Assembly: GCF_037975245.1 (NCBI RefSeq)
Contig: NC_092573.1
Coordinates: 20,105,765 to 20,167,764, forward strand
Length of the DNA: 62,000 nt
Origin: Apostichopus japonicus
Taxonomy: Eukaryota; Echinodermata; Holothuroidea; Aspidochirotida; Stichopodidae
Reading direction: 5' to 3'
The notes beneath the pieces are model-generated. The model did not search any database, was not told where the DNA came from, and worked only from the letters and a program-made list of their open reading frames with translations. Of this stretch, positions 36,999 through 56,965 are shown piece after piece. The translations under genes and the position numbers were made by a program. Position 1 is the stretch's first letter. Each line of letters starts with the position of its first letter.

Positions 36999-37060
36999 AT
37001 TTGGTTGTACTGACGTTCTCATCTCTGACTACCAGTGGAGGGAGTATATATGAAGTTAAC
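36999..37060 (+). pseudogene. Integrase core, second exon remnant, copy A
   Basis: Acceptor TATTTTGCACAG, then FGCTDVLISD, the family's second catalytic Asp block, and WREYI. A frameshift follows, leading into EVNKR. No convincing continuation to the catalytic Glu was found. Confidence 0.5.
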
Positions 37061-37729
37061 AAAAGACCACAGAAGAAATGTCTAGACGATTTTCTTGTCA
37101 GTTCACTTGTTGCCGAGTGCCGACAATAATCCTGTTTTTCACTCTAACATATCATGTGAGAAAATTTCGTCGGCTGCTACACTAAAGACAGGCCATTGAC
37201 TTTACACTGCCAGTCGTTCGGTGGAAATCCATATATTTTGCATTTCAAGTTGACGCGATGTGACGCCCGAAATTCTTTATCACCTCCTTACTTCATTAAA
37301 TAACAAATAAGAAGACGTGTTTCTTGGTTCTGGAAATTGTGTTCAAGATAACTTCTCATAGAAAAATCATATAACCGAATTGCTTTCTGTTGTAACTTTT
37401 GCTGTTATGGAGTTCTGTATAAGTCTAGAGGAAAAACCTGTTGAATCCATGACAGTCAGTCATTTTATTTGTAATTTACAATCAAGATTAAACTTTTGGC
37501 AGTATTAAGTTGCACATTAAAGCATTATATAGGTAATCATACTGTTTGTGGAAAGCAGTTCAAGGGGGGGGGGGGGGGGATTCTATAGGGAAACTTCTGC
37601 ATGGTTTTATTGAAGTTTACCAAATTCCAAAGTGACTGTTCTTCATGTGGATTATGAGAGTTTCAAGTACATATTGTTTGAAGAAGAGTGACAGTAGTAT
37701 ATCATTCTAATTAAGTAATACCTCCCTGC

Positions 37730-37978
37730 TTGAAGGATGCTCTAGAAAGCATCGATTTTATTTCGTTGCCTCAGGGCTACAAAGGGAGAGTCATTTTTCC
37801 ATTTAATCTTCCTCATAAATTATCCCATGTATACACACTTTTATCACTCTTTGCCCAGCTTGATATAGATTCAGAATATTATGTTAGTGACTATCATCCA
37901 GTTTCATGTTTTGATTTAACTTCGTTAAATTTCTTTGAACAAACTTATCTCTACAGGAATGACGTTTTTAAAGTGTGA
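37730..37978 (+). other. Unrecognised conserved 82-codon open frame, unit A
   Basis: Opens after an acceptor-like CCTGCTTGAAG and runs to TGA; an AATAAA lies downstream at 38113. Unit B keeps it at 55535-55783 with four amino-acid changes, but the AATAAA is AATATA there. It could be a terminal exon of the integrase-related or another plus-strand gene. Family not recognised. Confidence 0.35.
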
Positions 37979-38675
37979 GAGACATGATGAGACAAACAAT
38001 ATAGCATATTGCAACCTGCTCTGTCCTATTTGCTTTATTTTTCTCTCCCTTTTTTGGGGCTTTATTTTTGTTTCTTGTATGTTTGCAGCTCTTTTGAAGA
38101 GGATATCTTTCTAATAAATCTTTTCTAATTTGAACCACTTTTTGTCCATTAAGAAGAATGTCATAATTATAAAAAAACGATCCTTATCACTGGAATTGCC
38201 TGGAATGCCCTTTTTCTACGCAAATGAATATTTGCTTCACGCATGGCCATCACAACGGGTTTTAGGGGGCAGCGGTTGGGGGCCATGGCCCCTCCACCTT
38301 GTCGAGAGGGAGAAAACCTTGACTCGACGATTGAGTGAGAACATTAAGGAAGTGTAAACAAGTAATGAAGTGATAATTAAAGTAAAGAAACAGGTGTCAG
38401 GCCCGTACGGGGAGCTAGGGTTGGGTCAGTGATGACATTTGTTCCTGTCATTGTTGAAGTTCCTGTCCAAACAGCTACCTCAGGGTTGTAGCAAACGAAA
38501 ATATTTTGGAACTCATCACATATATGTCACTGACTTAAGAAGACCGCTTCCCAGGGCCCAAATCGATAACTAGTTACCATCCAACTCCCACCACCCCCCC
38601 TCCCCTCCTTGCACTCACAATTTTGTGTATGTGCCTGAGTGTTGTATACAACATCATGATTGCCGATTTCGTTTA

Positions 38676-39408
38676 GGCTGTAGCTTGGAACAACCTCGGT
38701 TCCCGTCCTATAATGAGATTTACGCACGGATGAAATTCCATATTGGCTAGGCAACTCTCGTAGACCTATGAAGTACAATTACCATAATTGCCAATCTTAC
38801 CCACATGTGTGTTGGGGAAATACGGCTACAATGAAGTTTGAACTCTTTTAAGTTCGTTATCTTTTACCTCTACAATTATCCTTTTTTTGTGCTTGCCCTA
38901 TCCCGTACCCACCCTCCGTTGCGAAGTTAGGTTGATGCGATCTCTCCCTCTGTAAAGATGATTATGAATGCAATACAGTGGCCGAATACAACATGCAACA
39001 TATACGGAGGATTAAATAGCAGCAATCGCAACAAAAACATGATTAACATCTTTTACAGATGGAAGACTTGTTACTTTTTCTTCTCCTTTTATTTTTTTTT
39101 GTTTTGTAGCAACGCACAACGCCTCATTTATGTGATGAACATCTAACTATGTATGTATCTGTTTTAATGATTGATATAATCGCGAGTTCCTGCTTGCATG
39201 AGGATCTTAAATACAAATTTTATGAAATTAATTGCATTTTGAATGTCGAATTGCCTAAATTTTATGCGGGACATAATATACTATGAAGTATTTGCAGACA
39301 TTCTGTACCAGGACATTTTGTCCGGACGGACTATATTTGCTGTGAGGTTGGGACACCATTTTCAGCAGATAGTATCCGACCGGACTAACTATTCTGGTAC
39401 AGAGTGTC
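38676..39408. other. Spacer between the two duplication units
   Basis: 733 bp with no homology seen to either unit and no gene recognised. Contains CCGGACGG and CCGACCGG phrases near 39320-39380. Confidence 0.5.
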
Positions 39409-40335
39409 TGAAAGGGTTAATTTTACCCAAGGTTTAAGTTTCACGAATTTTTCCGGATCATACAAATAAGGCCTCGAGACGTTAATCTCTGACTTCTAAA
39501 CGGCTACTACGGAGTCTAAAATCCTTCAGAACCGGCCGGAGGAAAATTCAGATCTTATATATCTCTGATTTAAGGAGGAAACTATGTTATGAAAATGTGT
39601 TTAAAACTTGACTTTATCCTAGATTATCATTTTTAAAGAAATTTACATCGAAAATGAATACAACCGATAAGCTATATCTTTACAAAAAGGTTAATTTGAG
39701 GCAAAAGATTCAGTTTCACGAATTGTTTCGAACTAAAAGTATGGCTTCGAGACGTTGATCTCTGCGTTCTAAAGGACAACGGTGAAGTTTAAAATCATTT
39801 AAACTTAGAGAAGCAGTCAGAGCTTATCTTCTAATGAAAATAGCTTGTTTCAAAGAGGAACCTTTGTCATGATAATAAATTATCCATGGAAGTATTCACA
39901 ACATCACTTTAAACTGTATTTGTAAATTTAACGAAATTTGAATATTCTCTTAATTTACATCCAATATGAATATTACCACAATGCTATAGCCTTTCGAAGG
40001 TGTTAATTTGAGGCAATACATTGAGCTTTACCAAATTATACTGAGCTACAAATAAGACTCTCAGGAGTTGATCTCAGGCGGCTATACGGTGGAGTCTAAA
40101 AACTTTTAAACTGAGGTCTGATCTTTCTAATGACAACAGCTTGTTTCAAGGAGGAATCTATGTTATGACAATAACTTATTCATTGATGTATTTACAACAT
40201 CAAGTTATCCTAGATTTTTATTTTTCTAAAATTTGAATATTTGAATACTTTACATCGATAATGAATCAAACCGATCAGCTATATCTTTACATTTTTGATA
40301 AAAGTCTAAAATACAGAGAAACTTGACAGCGAAGC
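39409..40335 (+). repeat. Remnant of the ~300-bp tandem array at the start of unit B
   Basis: Homologous to 18337-19070 plus about 200 bp that unit A lost at the MITE insertion. Array phrases recur at about 39480, 39765 and 40073. Confidence 0.8.
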
Positions 40336-41773
40336 AAATATTCCATGTGTATCAGGTTTCAAGGATAAATCAACAAGAAGATTATAACAGACTAAGTCAA
40401 TCTTTTGAAGCATTTACCCATGCAGCCGAAATTGCAGACCTCCTTCTTCGATCAAACTTCTTGGAGTAATCGCAGGTTTACCAGTCAAGCAAAGTACACT
40501 CAATCAACCTTATATCCAGTTAGGGACACGATATTGGGGAGTGTGGGATATTTTAATCTCTCTCAGTCACAAAATGGGTCTGGAGTGGAAATAAATAATT
40601 TTCCCGAAGGAGAACAATCGGGCGGATGGATATAGACTCTAATAGGGGTATGGACCGTGTGGCTTTCCGTTTCCAGGATGGCACACATGTCATGTGAGTT
40701 GGTTTGCTTTAATACGTTCTTCGTCATCTTCTTCTTCGTCTTCTTCTTGGTAACTTGATTTTGTCGCGTAACATAACTTTTCGGTTTCTTCAATTCATTT
40801 CATGTCATACTAGTTGTCGAGGGGCAATCCTCCACCGTGCTATACTTACAAGTGATATATGTATGCATATATACACGTAGAGATCACATGGAAACGTCAA
40901 ATTCATCATCCTTTCATAATAAGTGTATTATGTTACTTGGTCATATAGATCCTGCCATAAACGGAGGTTCAACCTTATACATAACAATTATTATTGCTTT
41001 ACGTTTGCTTAAAATATACGAAAAAGATCTCTGGTTGTCTTTGATTAAGCTAACGGATGAGTTTCTACAAAAGGAAATGAACGATTATTTATTGTTACTA
41101 ACCATACATGCTAAGAAAATACGTCATGTTTTATCTACCGACGTTGATCACTCATGTATGAAATGATGTCTGATAGATTTATGAAGATATACTTAAACGT
41201 CAGATATATGGTGAGGAAGCTCTAATCCGGGTAACTTATATTGTTAGATAAAGATTTCAAACCTCATATTACATTATTCAGTATTAAAGAGTATCAGTCT
41301 GATAGTTGGATAAGACAGTGTTTGTGAAACGAAGCACATTAAATCAGCCTCTGAGAATATTAGTTTGTTTCTTGGTTGCTATCTTACTATGGTAAGATAT
41401 CATCATCAAGTGACCGTCAAACGTAATTTTATTTTTGTATGGATTTATAATTGCATGAGTACAAAACGAAGGTGTGACATGATAAGAAGATACGATATAA
41501 CAATCTAAAGAGTAATCTATAATGAACCGATTTAAATGACTAATTTTTCAGCAACCCCCTATTATCAAACTGGGTCGATATGGACCTAAATAATCATTGA
41601 ATTTAAAAAAGGTATTAAAATGGGAATTGGTTTAACGTGTTATACTGTTATTGTTTTTCATAGCCTCTGTTTGGTATTTAAAAATTGTCTACCGGATGTA
41701 CCATCGCAAGATTTTAAAGGAGCAGAAAACGATATTTAGCACTTACATTATCTGGTGTTTATAGAATAGTAAT
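40336..41773. other. Downstream flank of PLA2 gene B
   Basis: Counterpart of 19378-20817. A 109-codon ORF at 40837-41166 is open here but stopped in A. No domain recognised, so I do not call it a gene. Confidence 0.4.
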
Positions 41774-49016
<7,243 letters not shown>

Positions 49017-49086
49017 CTTTTGTCAACCAAGTTTCAACCACGACGACGTTATCTCGATATGTATTTGTTTCGATTTTATCAGTGTT

Positions 49087-49259
49087 CTTTTATACTGCAT
49101 TCCATGAAGCTTTATCTACGATACTTGAACTATTAAAGGTGCATTCCTCTGTTGCTTCAATTACATTTTAAAACTAGGTTTAATTGTTTCCCCTATTCAG
49201 ATAAGTGTAATGATAAAATAGTAACCGTCAAATTATTTTGGGACTTCCCCAATATATTT
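49087..49259 (-). promoter_or_regulatory. Core promoter of PLA2 gene B, proximal copy
   Basis: TATAAAAG on the minus strand (49087-49094), 71 bp from the ATG, and GGGACTTCCC at 49250-49259. Confidence 0.6.
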
Positions 49260-49551
49260 GTTATTGCGCAATTTTTCCAAAGTGCATCCGTCAGCGTACA
49301 CCAGTCTATCTGGTAAGTGCCGAAAGGAGAATAAGATTGCTTTTCGTATCCATGAAGGTTTCTTTGTTTTTATTAAAGCAGTCGTTGGTAGGTTCACATG
49401 TTTGTAACCCTTATATTGATAATGACTGTTGCAATGTATATGGTTTTAATGGATCATGGCTCATGGGGTCATGGCTCCTCCACTTATTTTTTCCAGAAAA
49501 AAAAGCTGGTTTAGAATATATGAATGCTTTAAGTACCATTGAAGTACTCAC

Positions 49552-49591
49552 CAAAGCCAACCATCACGAGCAAAATAACAAGACTCTTCAT
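49552..49591 (-). CDS. PLA2 gene B, distal alternative exon 1
   Basis: Identical 40-nt signal exon 575 bp upstream of the proximal one, with its own TATA box. Confidence 0.8.
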
Positions 49592-49661
49592 CCTTTGTCA
49601 ACCAAATTTCAACCACGACGACGTTATCTCGATATGTATTTGTTTCGATTTTATCATTTTT

Positions 49662-49823
49662 CTTTTATACTGCATTCCATGAAGCTTTATCTACGATACT
49701 TGAACTAATAAAGGTGCATTCCTCTGTTGCTTCAATTACATATTAAAACTGGTTTAATCGCTTCCCCTATTCAGGTAAGTGTAATGATAAAATAGTAACC
49801 GTCAAATTATTTTGGGACTTCCC
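49662..49823 (-). promoter_or_regulatory. Core promoter of PLA2 gene B, distal copy
   Basis: TATAAAAG at 49662-49669 and GGGACTTCCC at 49814-49823. The sequence just downstream of this TATA box differs from the other copies (CATTTTTCTTTT). Confidence 0.58.
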
Positions 49824-50646
49824 CAATATATTTGTTATTGCGCAATTTTTCCAAAGTGCATCCGTCAGCGTACACCAGTCTATCTGGTAAGTGCCGAAAG
49901 GAGAATAAGATTGCTTTTCGTATCCATGAAAGTTTCTTTGTTTTTATTAAAGCAGTCGTTGGTAGGTTCACATGTTTGTAACCCTTATATTGATCATGAC
50001 TGTTGCAATGGATATGGTTTTAATGGATCATGGCTCATGGGGTCATGGCTCCTCCACTTATTTTTTCCAGAAAAAAAAGCTGGTATAGAATATATGAATG
50101 CTTTAAGTACCATTGAAGCATTTCATTTAAACTAACGTTTCATACTAGCGCCGTTGTAGTAGTACAAACTGTCGCACATATCTCATATTCAGCCAATACT
50201 GTCCGTTTCCCACTAGGAAAATTTATACTGGATTTACCAGTACATTTGGTCTCCCCAGACCTTTTGTACAAGGCCAAATGGTACAGACTGTCTCCCGGAC
50301 AGTTTATGCTATGGTGAAACGAAGGGGGACATTAATTGACGGTTGTATATATTTTTTTTTTTGTAAATTGTGTCCCCCTGAACACAATGTCCGCCCTAGC
50401 AGGTACGTTAGAGAAGCAAAAATTTAACTAGTAATGGACTCTGGCAGTATCCGTATTATTAGCAAATTTTTCACCATTTCGGCTTCCGTATATTTAGCAG
50501 TAAGACTGGCTGAAAATGGAACTCTGGCATACCGAAATTAAACGAAAGTTTTGCTATCTAGGGCTTCTCAACTCGCCCAAATCGAGGCAGCTCATACTAG
50601 TGGCATCTAAAGTAATGTCTGTAACTTACAGTATAGAATACACACT

Positions 50647-51120
50647 ATGCCTATTGTTGTTAAATGGCGAACGGCCATTCCACAGTTAAAATATAACCTG
50701 CAGCCATGGCCTGATTGGTGCAAAAATCATGATATTCTTTTACCACGTTTGGTTAGTTGTAAAAACTCATTCGCAAAAGTCAAGCAATTGCTTATGCAAC
50801 ATTATAATCAGTTGTATTCTTTAGCAAAGTTGATAGTGTATGAACAAAGTTATGAGGGCCTAGTTCTTTTCGTTTTGTTTACCCAATTGTCATACCAAAA
50901 TTGTTGTGAAAAATATCATAAATGTTCACCTTTTATCGCTCTGCCTATCATAGAAGTGAACAAGCATAACCAAATCATATCACTAAAGCTTACAGAGATA
51001 GTCTGGTCTGCATACATGGGACAATATCACATGCAACTAATGGACTATAGCCTATTTCTAGAGGAAAGTGGCACTAAGACTGTACGTAACAAATTCACGT
51101 TCATTAATTTTGGTTGGTAA
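50647..51120 (+). CDS. Unrecognised 157-residue protein, copy B (intact ORF)
   Basis: A complete ATG-to-TAA frame, MPIVVKWRTA... to ...FTFINFGW, with eight Trp/Cys-rich positions and no recognised domain or signal peptide. It precedes integrase-type exons in the same direction, so it may be the N-terminal exon of the same broken gene (the end GGTTGGTAATAT could be read as a donor). It could equally be an ORF of an older mobile element. Copy A has an in-frame stop. I cannot assign a function. Confidence 0.4.
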   Translation: MPIVVKWRTAIPQLKYNLQPWPDWCKNHDILLPRLVSCKNSFAKVKQLLMQHYNQLYSLAKLIVYEQSYEGLVLFVLFTQLSYQNCCEKYHKCSPFIALPIIEVNKHNQIISLKLTEIVWSAYMGQYHMQLMDYSLFLEESGTKTVRNKFTFINFGW

Positions 51121-52236
51121 TATATTGAAGGCTTGATAGTATTTTTTTAGGTGTGCCATATTCACTACATGCCAAAGAAAACTTCATAAGAATTTATACC
51201 CCAATAGTGACCATGCAATATGTACAATAATGGGAATATTTCATTTCATATAGAGTTGTAATTAAATTTTAGTGGCACTTTAGCTAGAATTACCAATTCT
51301 GCAGCCCATTTAATTGTGTTTTTTTTTGGGGGGGGGGGACTAAAAACATGATATCTCCTTGATCATGAATTTTCTTATCTTTTTGAAGGTGCTCATCTTG
51401 GCATAGATAAACCAGAAAACAGAGTATGTATAGATTCTGTTGAAAAACTATCAACGTTGATGTAACAAGGTATGTTCAACAGGATGTCAAAGCGTCATTG
51501 TCCTGTAGAACTACGAACAAGTCTCCATAGTATTCCTGTAACTGGATTATTGAAACAGGTAAATTCTCAAACTGTTCTAATTTTACAGGTTGTCCGCAGC
51601 ATGCAGTGAAGGTTTACTTTAGTTAAAGTCACTCTGTCTGGACAAATTAAACATTTACAAGTTTAAAAGGCAGTCAGTATATGCCCTAAATTTTGGACAC
51701 TTTAATTGTTAGAAGTTTTCAAAAAGTGATTTCCTGGTAATAATAACCCTTTAAATTGTGCCAGACATTCTAAATGATGACACTTGCAGATTGAATGTCT
51801 CAGTGAGGTAAATTTACTCAAGAGTAGTAATAAACATACTTTAAGAATTTTGACCAATGTGAAAACCTGGCATATTTAGGGCCAATACAGCATACCTTTA
51901 AGCCACACTTTGGCATAACTGCAGAGCAACCATTAATATAGGCATATAATTGTAAGTTGGAAAAAAGTGGACGTACCACGTTTCTGGTTTAGTGGTTTAA
52001 GCGATTGTAAATATATGGTACAGTATGGTTTAAGTTACATTTTCATATATGCAGGGTAAAAATAACTGGCCTAACTCCACCAACACCTTGTTTCGATCAG
52101 ATATCCCACTATTTTTTTTTTTATCTAGATCTGTGTACAGAATGAAGCAATGGAATAGAACAACAGTCAAGGTAAAGCCTGGAACTTGTAAATGTTTTTG
52201 AAATTAGAACCTAAATGCTGTCGTCTTTCTCAACAG

Positions 52237-52392
52237 GTTGGTGTGGGTCTTATTGGTCCTCTGCCAGTGAAAGCTGTCAAGCGACTGTATGGTAGCTTTG
52301 TATGACTTCTATTCAAAGTGGCCTGAGACTAAGGCAGTGCCTGGCAAGACTGCAGCATCAACTTCTAATTTCATTACTGATGTGATGATGAG
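52237..52392 (+). pseudogene. Integrase catalytic-core exon remnant, copy B
   Basis: Counterpart of 34441-34596 with the same splice borders and the same 1-nt frameshift. The first catalytic Asp codon GAT is GGT here (VGVGLIGPLP), so the core would be dead even if the frame were intact. Confidence 0.6.
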
Positions 52393-53060
52393 GTAAACAT
52401 ATCTAAAACATTAAAAAATTTCTGTAGTTAGTGCCAATAATGAATGGCATCATATCTGTCATTTGTATTATGCAAATAACTGATGGTGCATGAGAGAATG
52501 CTCAACACTGCTGTGTTTGAGTATAACTATTTCCACATAGGTATAAAACATACAGAAAGGTCATGGAAGTAGGTGAGAAACGAGAAAGTGTACTGTAAAT
52601 ATTTGCAGGTGTAGTCCCCATGAATAAGTTTATCTGTAAATGTTTCTTTTCCTATATTTACTTGCAAAGATTCCAATTCTGGTTCTTAGTGGCATATAGC
52701 CAGACAATGGTCTTCATGTTGTCTACATCCGAAAAAAAAGATATTTTTCCTGGGCCTGTTTCACTGAAGCAGACAGAGACAGTTTATTTGTTGAAACAAA
52801 TGGTGAGTAAGTAATTAAGACCACATTCTACAGGTATAGACATCACCTATTGTGTGTTGTTTTTCAAAAAAATTGTTGGATGGTTTGATATTGTAACCAC
52901 AGGGAACTTTTCTGTTTAGAAAGTGTGAACGTATTACTACTTTGCTGTTTGGACAGGAACTTCAACAAGATAAGAGAGATAATGTATCAACAGTTTTGGT
53001 ACCATTTCTCTGCTAGGCTCCTTGAGGAAAACAGCTAATGTGCTTGTGTGTGTATTGTGG

Positions 53061-54147
53061 GAGTGGCGTAGCCAGGATTTTTAAAGTGGGGGGGGGGCGC
53101 TGGGGGGTTGACCATTTACTGGGAGGGTCTTGTTACTATCCAAGCGGAGCACCACCATGGTTGGCGCGCAGCGCAGCCAAATTTTAGCAAAAAAGGTCTT
53201 CCAGATCGTCGGAAATGGCACTTCCCAGGCCCTGTGAGCATGGGCGTCAATCCGATTTGAAACGTGGGGGGGGGGGGGGGACGTAATCAATCCGAGTATT
53301 CCGGCCGCAAGACTATCTAAGCGGAGCGCCACCATCGGTTGGTGCGCAGCGTACCAAGAAAATTTCAGATTTCCATACCAGCCATATCGCTGGAGATGGC
53401 ACTTGCCAGGCTGGATATCAGAAAACGACAATTTCGTCACTCAGGAAATCTGCAATAAAGTTCATGCGGCCTTAATTTTGGTGGATTATTTCTGTTATTA
53501 GTGATTCCAGTTGACATGAACATTAGAATCCATTGCAAGTTGACAAATGATGCGGCGAACTGGAAACCCCAGCCCCATTTTGCCCTATGTTTCAGGATAG
53601 AATACCCCTCACGATTTGTTCGAACCCATGACAACTAACAATCTGTGCATAGATTTCCTTCGAAATGGACACATTATATTGCACTATAAGTCGGTCAAGG
53701 AATGACCCCAGGGCCTCAGATATAGGCCTACAGGAACGATATCCCAAAATGTCCTAACGAACTATATGTCAAACTGACATCAAAGATTGCGCCTGAAACA
53801 ATATTAGGGTGATAGACTGATTCTCAGCGATAGTATTGCCTCCTTTCTTGAAAATTTGGTTTTTAGCGGTTGTAAGAGCATCAGGGTACGTCCCAGAAGT
53901 GAAAACCTGGCCTATGCGCTATGTCACGTACGGTGTTTCAGCAACTATAGCCAACTGCCGGTCCGCGGTCGAAGGATTACTTATGAGTGGTCAACATGGA
54001 GATTCGAGACCATTCAGACCAATGATATATTTTTCAGTCGCACGTGTTTTTTTTTCGACACCCAAATTCCCAGTGGGAGAGCGACTGGGGACGACAAGCT
54101 TTCATATGAGGGGCTGTCGCCCCCACGCCCCCTTGGCTACGCCACTG
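53061..54147 (+). mobile_element. hAT-like non-autonomous transposon, unit B
   Basis: Counterpart of 35261-36343, with ends GAGTGGCGTAGCCAGG and GGCTACGCCACTG. Carries the same internal GC-rich modules. Confidence 0.6.
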
Positions 54148-54803
54148 ATTGGTGGGGAATATTTTCTTCTAAAACCTGGGGTAGGGACCCTTTTCTTTGG
54201 CAAAATAAGGCAATGTTTAGGTCTCTTGATGCAAAATGATGTATAATAGTACATTTTACTATAACAATGGTTAGCTAGCATGATTTGTTTTTGCATTTGG
54301 GTCATACAAAGGGCGTATTGAACCCCCTATGGATCCTGATTCAGGACAATTAATGTTTGATTGGCATTAAGCAGTCAGACCATGCACACATACATCAATA
54401 GAGCACCAAAAGGCATCAAATTTCTGTTGTATCCTAGCTTACTCTAATTTGATAAATGTCTGATATTTAATTTAATTAATATGTCACAAATGTCGTATTG
54501 GCTCCTATGGTTAACAAAATCAGTTATTGTGGTAAACTGTATGATGTAACGCCAAAATTGAGAAAAAGTGGAGCCAGTAAGCCCATAAACATGTAGGTGT
54601 CACAATAAAAGATCATCCAATCAACTCAATGCCTAAGCATAGTTCCATTGTACACTTACAGTCTACACTCAACCAACATGGTGAATGTTAATTATCTTTG
54701 TAGTGGAGCATGAACCTTTTTCAGATGATAATTTATTTTATATATGACTTACAGTGTAGCACCCACTACTCATAATATTGCTTCCAACCTTTATTTTGCA
54801 CAG

Positions 54804-54870
54804 ATTTGGTTGTACTGACATTCTCATCTCTGACCACCAGTGGAGGGAGTATATATGAAGTTAACAAAAG
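54804..54870 (+). pseudogene. Integrase core, second exon remnant, copy B
   Basis: After acceptor TTTTGCACAG reads FGCTDILISD, then a frameshift into EVNKRP. In copy B the family's second catalytic Asp block reads ISDHQW. Confidence 0.5.
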
Positions 54871-55534
54871 ACCCCAGAAGAAATGTCCAGACGATTTTTT
54901 TGTTTGTCAGTTCTTAACTTGTTGCCGAGTGCCGACAATAATCCTGTCTTTCACTCTAACATATCATGAGAGAAAATTTCGTCGGCTGCTACACTAAAGA
55001 CAGGCCATTGACTTTACACTGCCAGTCGTTCGGTGGAAATCCATATATTTTGCATTTCAAGTTGACGCGATGTGACGCTCGAAATTCTTTATCACCTCCT
55101 TACTTCATTAAATAACAAATAAGAAGGCGTGTTTCTTGGTTCTGGAAATTGTGTTCAAGATAACTTCTCATAGAAAAATCATATAACCGAATTGCTTTCT
55201 GTTGTAACTTTTGCTGTTATGGAGTTCTGTATATAGTCTTGAGGACAAACCTGTTGGATCCATGACAGTCAGTCATTTTATTTGTAATTTACAATTAAGA
55301 TTAAACTTTTGGCAGTATTAAGTTGCACATTAAAGCATTATATAGGTAATCATATACTGTTTGTGGAAAGCAGTTCAAGGGGGGATTCTATAGGGAAACT
55401 TCTGCATGGTTTTATTGAAGTTTACCAAACTCCAAAGTGGCTGTTCTTCATGTGGATTATGAGAGTTTCAAGTACATATTGTTTGAAGCAGAGTTACAGT
55501 AGTATATCATTCTAATTAAGTAATACCTCCCTGC

Positions 55535-55783
55535 TTGAAGGATGCTTTAGAAAGCATCGATTTTATTTCGTTGCCTCAGGGCTACAAAGGGAGAGTCATT
55601 ATTCCATTTAATCTTCCTCATAAATTATCCCATGTATACACACTTTTATCACACTTTGCCCAGGCTGATATAGATTCAGAATATTATGTTAGTGACTATC
55701 ATCCAGTTTCATGTTTTGATTTAACTTCATTAAATTTCTTTGAACAAACTTATCTCTACAAGAATGACGTTTTTAAAGTGTGA
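55535..55783 (+). other. Unrecognised conserved 82-codon open frame, unit B
   Basis: Counterpart of 37730-37978, ending in ...YKNDVFKV. Four replacement differences from A. No domain recognised. Confidence 0.35.
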
Positions 55784-56464
55784 GAGACATGATGAGACAA
55801 AAAATCTAGCATATTGCAACCTGCTCTGTCCTATTTGCTTTATTCTTCTCTCCCTTTTTTTGGCTTTGTTTTTGTGTCTTGTATGTTTGCAGCTCTTTTG
55901 AAGAGGATATCTTTCTAATATATCTTTTCTAATTTGAACCACTTTTTGTCCATTAAGAAGAATGTCATAATTATAAAAAAAACGATCCTTATCACTGGAA
56001 TTGCCTGGAATGCCCTTTTTCTACGCAAATGAATATTTGCTTCACGCATGGCCATCACAACGGGTTTTAGGGGGCAGGGGTTGGGGGCCATGGCCCCTCC
56101 ACCTTGTTGAGAGGGAGAAAATCTTGACTCGACGATTGAGTGAGAACATTAAGGAAGTGTAAACAAGTAAAGAAGTGATAATTAAAGTAAAGAAACAGGT
56201 GTCAGGCCCGTACGGGGAGGGTTGGGGCAGTGATGACATTTTCAGCTACCTCAGGATTGTAGCAAACGAAAATATTTTGGAACTCATCACATATATGTCA
56301 CGGACTTAAGAAGACCGCTCCCCAGGGCCCAAATCGATAACTAGTTACCATCCAACTCCCACCACCCCCCCCCCCCGATCCTTGCACTCACAATTTTGTG
56401 TATGTGCCTGAGTGTTGTATACAACATCATGATTGCCGATTTCGTCTATAGGATGTAACTTCAC

Positions 56465-56940
56465 TGTAAACATAATCTAGTCAAGATGACTAGAGTATAT
56501 TAGTCCAGACAATGCTTCTATCGACCAATTAATTCTAGTCACTTGACTAACTTTTGGTCCAGTGACCAAATAGTTCTGGTCATATGACTAAGTAAACCTG
56601 GTCACATGACCAGTTTTTACTAGTCATTCAATTATGCCTCTATCGACCAGGCTTTAGTCAAGCGACCTAAACGATTAGTCAAGATGTCAGTTGACTAATT
56701 CAATTAGTCACATGACCAGTTTTTACTAGTCATTCAATTATGCCTCTATCGACCAGGCTTTAGTCAAGCGACCTAAACGAATAGTCAAGATGTCAATTGA
56801 CTTATTCAATTAGTCACATGATCAGTTTTTGCTAGTCTTTCAACAATGCTCTATCGACCAGGCTTTTGTCAAGCGACCTAAATGATTAGTCCAGCAGTCA
56901 CTTGACTAATCCAGTTAGTCTTGGCCATGGATAAAAGTAG
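56465..56940 (+). repeat. Palindrome-rich tandem array, 106-bp period
   Basis: CAGTTTTTACTAGTC recurs at 56611, 56717 and (one change) 56823, giving a 106-bp period over about three units. The array is packed with inverted TAGTCA/TGACTA pairs (TAGTCACTTGACTA, GGTCACATGACC). It starts just after the right edge of the segmental duplication. Confidence 0.85.
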
Positions 56941-56965
56941 TCTTTCTATACTAGTTTTATATGAA

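Noticed and set aside
56465-56940. CRISPR-like array
   Set aside because: The 106-bp tandem units have no repeat/spacer alternation and the genome is eukaryotic.
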